From positions 62,001 through 126,000 of the forward strand of contig JBBAQX010000003.1 in assembly GCA_040400085.1 (NCBI GenBank): a DNA stretch of 64,000 bases, written 5' to 3'. This document shows positions 59,078 through 64,000 of this stretch, piece by piece (position 1 is the stretch's first letter; each line of letters opens with the position of its first letter). Position numbers and translations under genes: made by a program. This DNA is from HNR sp040400085 (GTDB taxonomy: Bacteria; Actinomycetota; Actinomycetes; Actinomycetales; Microbacteriaceae). A model generated the notes under the pieces. The model worked only from the letters and a program-made list of their open reading frames with translations. It searched no databases and had not been told where the DNA came from.

Positions 59078-59905
59078 ATGCGCAAACGTCAGCTCGAGAT
59101 AGTGTCAGCCTTGGGGGTCGTTCCCTCGATTGATGTCGCCGGTGAGGTGGAATCCCGCATCTCGTTCCTGGTGGACTACCTGCGATCGGTCCCGGGCGCT
59201 ACCGGTTTTGTCCTGGGAATTAGCGGGGGTCAAGACTCTACCCTTGCGGGCCGCCTCTGCCAGCTTGCGGTCGAACGCATCCGCAGTGTGGGGGGCTCCG
59301 CCACCTTCTCCGCGGTCAGGCTTCCCTACGGGGAGCAGCTCGATGAGGAGGATGCCCAGCTAGCTCTCACCTTCATTAGCCCAGACAGGTCACTCACCTT
59401 CAATATCAGGGATGCCGTTGCTGGTTTTGTCGGCGAGTTTCGTCACTCCTGCGGTGAAGAAATCACCGACTTCAACAAGGGCAATGTGAAGGCCCGCGCG
59501 CGGATGATCGCTCAATACGCGATCGCTGGACAGACGGGCGCCCTTGTTGTTGGAACCGACCACGCGGCCGAGGCATTGACGGGTTTCTACACAAAGTTTG
59601 GGGACGGAGGCGCAGATATTCTTCCCCTCAGCGGATTGACCAAGGGCCAGGGTCGACAGCTCTTGCAGCATCTGGAGGCACCAGAGCGCCTCTACCTAAA
59701 ACAGCCGACAGCTGATCTCCTCGATGGCACACCAGGCCAAACGGACGAGGAGAATCTCGGGTTGAGCTATGCCGACATCGACGCATACCTGCGAGGGGAG
59801 GACGTTGCAGACGAGGTGGCCTCCGCGATCGAGCGTCGCTATGATTCATCGGACCACAAACGCCGGATGCCGGCTGCCCCTGCCGACCAGTGGTGGAGAC
59901 GTTAG
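59078..59905 (+). CDS. nadE: Ammonia-dependent NAD synthetase
   Basis: A 275-residue NAD synthetase, the short ammonia-using form. LGISGGQDSTLAGRL carries the PP-loop SGGxDS at residues 49-54, and QYAIAGQTGALVVGTDHAAE the dimer-binding region. It ligates ammonia to deamido-NAD. It appears leaderless with TATCGT upstream. Its stop overlaps the convergent 75-residue gene by four bases. Confidence 0.96.
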   Translation: MRKRQLEIVSALGVVPSIDVAGEVESRISFLVDYLRSVPGATGFVLGISGGQDSTLAGRLCQLAVERIRSVGGSATFSAVRLPYGEQLDEEDAQLALTFISPDRSLTFNIRDAVAGFVGEFRHSCGEEITDFNKGNVKARARMIAQYAIAGQTGALVVGTDHAAEALTGFYTKFGDGGADILPLSGLTKGQGRQLLQHLEAPERLYLKQPTADLLDGTPGQTDEENLGLSYADIDAYLRGEDVADEVASAIERRYDSSDHKRRMPAAPADQWWRR

Positions 59906-60129
59906 AAGACTCGAGAAATGCTCTCCAGCGCATCCTCAAATCGAGAAAAGTCCCCGATATCGCGGTTATGAGCGGTGCCAGGCTGGTGGAGGCAAGCCCG
60001 AAAATAATCCCCGGAATCGTCATGCGCCGGATAAACGTAACCGCAGATTTCGCCTGTCGGTAACAAGATACGGCTGGCCCCCGTGCGGAGTTTTTTGACC
60101 GCTAGCGTGGTGGGATGGTTCTGTGTCAT
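59902..60129 (-). CDS. 75-residue conserved-type hypothetical protein
   Basis: No named domain. ATG 60129 follows a strong AGAGAGGAAG, and the reading frame is complete, so it is probably a real gene. The protein is soluble, with the sequence KKLRTGASRILLPTGEICGY near the N terminus and a DxxDYFRAC stretch after. It lies 68 bases after the EamA transporter on the same strand and ends four bases into nadE. Function unknown. Confidence 0.68.
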   Translation of the reverse strand: MTQNHPTTLAVKKLRTGASRILLPTGEICGYVYPAHDDSGDYFRACLHQPGTAHNRDIGDFSRFEDALESISRVF

Positions 60130-60197
60130 GGTGGCTTCCTCTCTCTGAGCCTGAGTAATCTTCGGTTGTTCTCAGATTAGAAGGCACCACCGACAAC

Positions 60198-61157
60198 CTA
60201 CTTTCGAAGCTTGCCGAGCGATAGTTCCTGTGTCGCCAGACTGAGGTCAACAACGTGGTTCTTTCGCGCGGTCTGGGCGATGGCAATTCCGGTCATGACG
60301 ATGGCCACCCCGATGAGTTGCACGACGTCGAGGGCTTCTCCCAACCAGAGCCAGGCAACCAGAAACGCAAAGAGAACTTCGGATGTTCCCACGATTCCAG
60401 CTGACGTCGCTGGCAGGTATTTCAGCGCGAGAAAAGACAAATAGAACGGCGCAAACGATCCCATCGTGATCGTCCACAGCAACGGAACCCACAGGGGAGG
60501 CTCGAGGGCCGAGAGCGCGCCGGTGAGAGATGCGGTATCCCCCAGATGGGCAGCATCAATTGTCCACCATTCGCTAAAGATAGCCCAGAAAAGCGCGGCA
60601 AAAAGCATCGACCAGAATGAGACCGTGAGCGCGGAGGTCGCGCCGACCAGGCGCTCGCCGATAATGAAGTAGACGGCGTAGCTCACTGCCGCGGCGGAGG
60701 CGAAAATCAGCCCGATACCCGACAGCGTGCTCGCCCAGATCTCTGCGACGATTGTGAGGCCGATAAGTACGAGGGCAAGTGCGAACCACAGGCGGCCCCG
60801 AACCTGTTCCCGGAACACGAAAAAGGCTACGAGCGCCACAATCAGCACGCTGGTGTATTCGACCAGAAGGCTGATACCAACCGGGAGCAATCCGATGGCT
60901 ACGGCGTAGAAAAATTGGACGCCCGAAACGCCGACGAGACCGAGGAGAGCCAAGCCCAGGATTTGCTTTTTAGTCACCACGAAACCGGCGCGATTTGTCG
61001 CCACAATGATAACCCCTGCAATAACGCAGGTCGTGAGTACCCGGAGGAATGTCAGTTGTGCCGCGTTGATTCCCGAGGCTAAGACAACCTTGGCAACGCT
61101 TCCGTTGAGCCCGAAAAGAAAGGCGGATAGGAGTGCGTATAGATAACCGCGTCTCAC
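60198..61157 (-). CDS. EamA/DMT-family transporter
   Basis: A 319-residue membrane protein with ten hydrophobic segments arranged as two EamA repeats: GYLYALLSAFLFGLNGSVAK in the first, and AVSYAVYFIIGERLVG in the second. Members export amino acids or metabolites; the substrate cannot be told. GTG 61157 gives the family start RRGYLYALL. It may be cotranscribed with the following 75-residue gene. Confidence 0.93.
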   Translation of the reverse strand: MRRGYLYALLSAFLFGLNGSVAKVVLASGINAAQLTFLRVLTTCVIAGVIIVATNRAGFVVTKKQILGLALLGLVGVSGVQFFYAVAIGLLPVGISLLVEYTSVLIVALVAFFVFREQVRGRLWFALALVLIGLTIVAEIWASTLSGIGLIFASAAAVSYAVYFIIGERLVGATSALTVSFWSMLFAALFWAIFSEWWTIDAAHLGDTASLTGALSALEPPLWVPLLWTITMGSFAPFYLSFLALKYLPATSAGIVGTSEVLFAFLVAWLWLGEALDVVQLIGVAIVMTGIAIAQTARKNHVVDLSLATQELSLGKLRK

Positions 61158-61232
61158 CGAATTGCCCTAGGGAGTTGCTGAGCTGCGCGGAAATAACAAA
61201 GAATCACCTGCCCATCATACGGGGAGAACGAG

Positions 61233-61238
61233 TACGAT
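61233..61238 (+). promoter_or_regulatory. Predicted -10 box for leaderless msrA
   Basis: TACGAT ends 7 bases before the ATG at 61246, with no ribosome site in between. Confidence 0.45.
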
Positions 61239-61245
61239 TGGTTTC

Positions 61246-61767
61246 ATGAATTCTCTTGTTGTAGCTGGTGGATGTTTTTGGTGTCTCGACGCGGTTTATC
61301 GCACCCTTCGCGGAGTAAGCGAGGTCGTTTCCGGCTATACCGGCGGCGAAGTCGCGAATCCCTCGTATGAGCAGGTGACCACGGGTAAAACGGGGCACGC
61401 AGAGGCCGTGAAGGTTGTTTTTGATCCCGAGGTAATCCCCGCAGAAGTTATTCTCAACGTCTTCTTTACGCTGCACGACCCAACCCAGCTGAACCGCCAG
61501 GGTGCCGATATTGGCACCCAATATCGATCAGCTATGTTTTATGACTCCGAAGGGCAGCGGGAATTTATGGAGGCTGCTCGGGACCGGGCAGCCGAGTGGT
61601 GGCCGGGGGATATCGTGACTCAGATCGTTCCCCTCGGTGAGTTCTATGATGCGGAAGACTATCATCAGAACTTTTTTGAGAAGAATCCGGGCCAGGGATA
61701 TTGTCTCGCCGTCGCTGTTCCCAAGGTCAATAAGATTCGGGCCTCGTTCTCGGAGTACATTCGATAG
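61246..61767 (+). CDS. msrA: Peptide methionine (S)-S-oxide reductase
   Basis: A 173-residue MsrA that repairs oxidised methionine. The catalytic GCFWC has its cysteines at residues 10 and 13; GYTGGEVANPSYEQVTTGKT and YYDAEDYHQNFFEKNP-like FYDAEDYHQNFF are family blocks. Length fits a short MsrA. The ATG at 61246 appears leaderless. A strong inverted repeat follows its stop. Confidence 0.96.
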   Translation: MNSLVVAGGCFWCLDAVYRTLRGVSEVVSGYTGGEVANPSYEQVTTGKTGHAEAVKVVFDPEVIPAEVILNVFFTLHDPTQLNRQGADIGTQYRSAMFYDSEGQREFMEAARDRAAEWWPGDIVTQIVPLGEFYDAEDYHQNFFEKNPGQGYCLAVAVPKVNKIRASFSEYIR

Positions 61768-61842
61768 AACGGATGTGGCGCTCTTTCCTGCTGGATTCCC
61801 CCTCACAGCACACCTAACGCGATTGTTTTCCACACATCCGTT
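61768..61842 (+). terminator. Long-range inverted repeat after msrA
   Basis: AACGGATGTG (61768-61777) and CACATCCGTT (61833-61842) are exact reverse complements 55 bases apart, beginning one base after the msrA stop, with T-rich DNA after the right arm. It may be an imperfect terminator or a leader element for ssb. Confidence 0.35.
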
Positions 61843-61980
61843 TCTGATCCGTTTTTCCCTGCACCGTGTGAGCAGACTAGCTGTATGGTGTCGCAGCAAA
61901 GGCACGCTGGCTTGCGGCACCTCATCAGCGTAAACGTCGCTGGTCTCACAGTCCGCGTGCCAGAGGAAAAGGGATTTATC

Positions 61981-62493
61981 ATGGTCGATACGCTCACAAT
62001 AGCCGGAACCGTTGCAACTGAACCGCGTCACATAGTCACGTCTCAGGGCCTATCCATTACGTCGTTTCGCCTAGCCTCGGCTCAACGAAAATACGATCGA
62101 AATACCAATACCTGGAGCGACGGCGAAACGAATTGGTACACGGTTACAGCCTTTCGGCAGCTGGCAGAAAACGTTGTTGCGTCCGTCAAAAAAGGCGAAC
62201 GAGTAATGGTGTTTGGAAAGCTGCGCATCCGGGGGTGGCAAAAGGATGAGCGCTCTGGCCTGAGCGTAGAAATTGACGCGGATGCCGTTGGTCACGACCT
62301 CATCTGGGGAACAAGTGTCTACACAAGAAATACGGTATCCGCGGCAACAGGTGGCCTCTCTGCACATTCCGGGGTCGGTTCTACCGTCGAGAACGGTGTT
62401 CGCGAAGGCGCAGAATCACCGGATATGGGGACGGCGGAGCCGAACGTTGCTGTTTTCTCACCCGAGGAAGACCTCACGCCGACACCGTTTTAG
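61981..62493 (+). CDS. ssb: Single-stranded DNA-binding protein
   Basis: A 170-residue SSB-type protein. The OB fold reads LTIAGTVATEPRHIVTSQGL with SITSFRLASAQRKYD and WYTVTAFRQLAENVVASVKK. The tail is acidic (SPEEDLTPTPF) and ends in Pro-Phe, like the protein-binding tip of SSB. The frame is open upstream to 61885; ATG 61981 has AAAAGGGA upstream. It may be a second ssb, since the main one often lies with rpsF. Confidence 0.9.
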   Translation: MVDTLTIAGTVATEPRHIVTSQGLSITSFRLASAQRKYDRNTNTWSDGETNWYTVTAFRQLAENVVASVKKGERVMVFGKLRIRGWQKDERSGLSVEIDADAVGHDLIWGTSVYTRNTVSAATGGLSAHSGVGSTVENGVREGAESPDMGTAEPNVAVFSPEEDLTPTPF

Positions 62494-62568
62494 TATGGCG
62501 AACTTTTGATCGACAGTTGTTTCGTAAACTTTGTCGGATACGTCCAGCATTGTCGAGGGAATCACGGT

Positions 62569-62574
62569 TACACT
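62569..62574 (+). promoter_or_regulatory. Predicted -10 box for a leaderless lipoprotein gene
   Basis: TACACT ends 6 bases before the GTG at 62581. The GGAGG next to the GTG is too close to act as a ribosome site, which fits a leaderless start. Confidence 0.4.
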
Positions 62575-62580
62575 CGGAGG

Positions 62581-63066
62581 GTGAAGAAACGTAACTTACT
62601 CTCCGGTGTTGCCTTGACCGGTGTTGCTCTGCTCTTGAGCGGTTGTGCTGCACTGAACGCGGTTACCGGCCAGGCTCCCGATGTGAAATCGACAAATGCT
62701 GTGAGCGTTGCCCCTGACGCACCCGATCCTGTCTTGGTTCCGGGTGGAAGCGCCCAGGATAACCTCGCGTTCTTTAACTTCACCAATTTGAAGACAGCGC
62801 AGAGTGACGCCACGATCAATGGGGAAAACACGGTCAACGCATTGGTTCAGGCGGGCTTTGATAAGGGTGCCATGCAGGTCTCTTTTGACCAGAGCACTCA
62901 GGGGCTTACCGCTGACAGCATTTATGTTTCGGTCCGCATCGGAAACGATTGTCTCGTGGGCCAGCTCGTCACTGAAGGGCGGTCTGTCGTCGGTGCGGTC
63001 GAACCCGTTGTTGGGCCCGATAAGAGTGTCTGCCTCATTGGTGGCACTCGCACAATAGACTGGTAA
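62581..63066 (+). CDS. Small lipoprotein of unknown function
   Basis: A 161-residue secreted protein with a lipobox: VKKRNLLSGVALTGVALLL, then SGC (modified cysteine at about residue 22). The rest has no recognised domain; DLVGQLV-like NDCLVGQLV and a cysteine near the C terminus suggest a disulfide-bonded fold. The GTG at 62581 is the only start that keeps the signal. ettA starts 5 bases after its stop. Confidence 0.82.
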   Translation: MKKRNLLSGVALTGVALLLSGCAALNAVTGQAPDVKSTNAVSVAPDAPDPVLVPGGSAQDNLAFFNFTNLKTAQSDATINGENTVNALVQAGFDKGAMQVSFDQSTQGLTADSIYVSVRIGNDCLVGQLVTEGRSVVGAVEPVVGPDKSVCLIGGTRTIDW

Positions 63067-63071
63067 GCAAT

Positions 63072-64000
63072 ATGGCTGAATATATTTACCAAATGGTACG
63101 TGCCCGCAAGGCGCACGGCGACAAAGTAATTCTTGACGACGTTTCGATGTCGTTCATCCCCGGCGCTAAGATCGGCGTTGTCGGGCCGAACGGTGCTGGA
63201 AAGTCTACGATTCTCAAGATCATGGCTGGTCTTGATACCCCGAGCAACGGTGAGGCTCACCTGACTCCCGGGTACACCGTCGGAATCCTTCTGCAGGAGC
63301 CCGAGCTTGACGAGGAAGCGACGGTCCTGTCAAACGTCGAAGCCGGGGTCGAATCGACCAAGGCTAAGCTCGACAGGTTCAACGAGATTTCCGCCGAGAT
63401 GGCAAACCCCGACGCAGACTACGATGTGCTCCTTCCCGAAATGGGAACCTTGCAGGAAGAGATAGACGCATTAGATGCGTGGGACCTCGATTCACAGCTT
63501 GAGCAGGCCATGGATGCCCTCCGGTGCCCGCCAGCGGATGCAATTGTGAAAAACCTCTCCGGTGGTGAGAAACGACGAGTCGCTCTGTGTAAACTTCTGC
63601 TTCAGAAGCCAGATCTTCTTCTGCTCGACGAACCCACGAACCACCTTGATGCCGAGAGCGTTCTCTGGCTGGAACAGCACCTCGCAAAGTACCCCGGCGC
63701 TGTTTTGGCTGTCACACACGATAGGTACTTCCTCGATCACGTTGCCGAGTGGATCGCAGAGGTTGATCGTGGACGCCTTTACCCCTACGAGGGTAACTAC
63801 TCGACCTACCTTGAGAAGAAGCAGGAACGCCTCCAGGTACAGGGCAAGAAGGATGCCAAGCTTTCAAAGCGGCTGACTGAGGAACTCGAATGGGTTCGGT
63901 CAAACGCCAAGGGTCGCCAGGCGAAATCCAAGGCACGTCTCGCTCGCTACGAAGAGATGGTTGCTGAGTCCGAGCGCACCAAAAAACTCGACTTCGAAGA
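63072..64000 (+). CDS. ettA: Energy-dependent translational throttle EttA, 5' part
   Basis: The first 309 codons of an ABC-F ATPase. The first cassette has VVGPNGAGKST, a signature LSGGEKRRVAL and Walker B LLLLDEPTNHLD, and the linker region follows. EttA binds the ribosomal E site and gates elongation by ATP/ADP. ATG 63072 is the family start MAEYIYQM. It has a weak ribosome site and lies 5 bases after the lipoprotein gene. The second half lies outside the window. Confidence 0.95.
   Translation, partial: MAEYIYQMVRARKAHGDKVILDDVSMSFIPGAKIGVVGPNGAGKSTILKIMAGLDTPSNGEAHLTPGYTVGILLQEPELDEEATVLSNVEAGVESTKAKLDRFNEISAEMANPDADYDVLLPEMGTLQEEIDALDAWDLDSQLEQAMDALRCPPADAIVKNLSGGEKRRVALCKLLLQKPDLLLLDEPTNHLDAESVLWLEQHLAKYPGAVLAVTHDRYFLDHVAEWIAEVDRGRLYPYEGNYSTYLEKKQERLQVQGKKDAKLSKRLTEELEWVRSNAKGRQAKSKARLARYEEMVAESERTKKLDFE

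Overview
The window reads as a chromosomal segment of a Gram-positive actinobacterium, most likely a Micrococcales member close to Microbacteriaceae (inference). The evidence is a division and cell-wall (dcw) cluster with sepF and divIVA (wag31) but no ftsA, a GarA-type FHA protein next to two MerR regulators, a PASTA-domain Ser/Thr kinase next to a class II DAHP synthase and a polyprenyl synthase, many GTG starts, and several starts that look leaderless. No rRNA, tRNA, prophage, insertion sequence or CRISPR array was seen. Gene density is high and nearly everything is core metabolism.

Layout. 1-5.5 kb: the 5' part of an MFS transporter, a DUF885 peptidase, garA, two MerR regulators and an orphan ParA. 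5.6-20.5 kb: pyruvate carboxylase, peptide deformylase, acyl-CoA synthetase, acyltransferase, DAHP synthase, a short UvrA-like ATPase, a PknL-like PASTA kinase with its small HTH neighbour, a polyprenyl synthase and a DUF3040 membrane protein. 20.5-39.6 kb: the dcw cluster (mraZ, rsmH, ftsL-like, ftsI, murF, mraY, murD, ftsW, murG, murC, ftsQ, ftsZ, yggS, sepF, yggT, divIVA, lspA, rluA-type). murE is not in it. 39.6-45.3 kb: a murT/gatD pair and dnaE. 45.4-59 kb: a cell-wall-anchored nucleotidase and a thiamine locus (thiZ, thiX, thiY, tenA; thiO, thiS, thiG; moeZ/thiF; thiD; thiE) with three TPP riboswitches, interrupted by a two-gene unit of unknown function (a 79-aa protein and a degenerate FHA protein). 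59-64 kb: nadE, a 75-aa protein, an EamA transporter, msrA, ssb, a lipoprotein and the start of ettA.

How the genes fit together. The dcw genes build lipid II and the divisome and are coupled by start/stop overlaps. MraZ probably represses its own promoter through four 10-bp phased boxes. PknL-like kinase and GarA belong to the pThr/FHA signalling network of actinobacteria. The thiamine genes make the thiazole (ThiO, ThiS, ThiG, ThiF-like) and import and salvage the pyrimidine (ThiXYZ, TenA, ThiD) before joining by ThiE; thiC is not in the window.

The signals most worth a second look are a three-way-junction RNA-like structure upstream of mraZ, the FHA pair between two riboswitches, a 15-bp tandem repeat encoding a pentapeptide tail on ThiX, a MurT without the usual zinc ribbon cysteines, dyads in the fadD/acyltransferase intergenic region, and a visibly frequent GGATGC hexamer.
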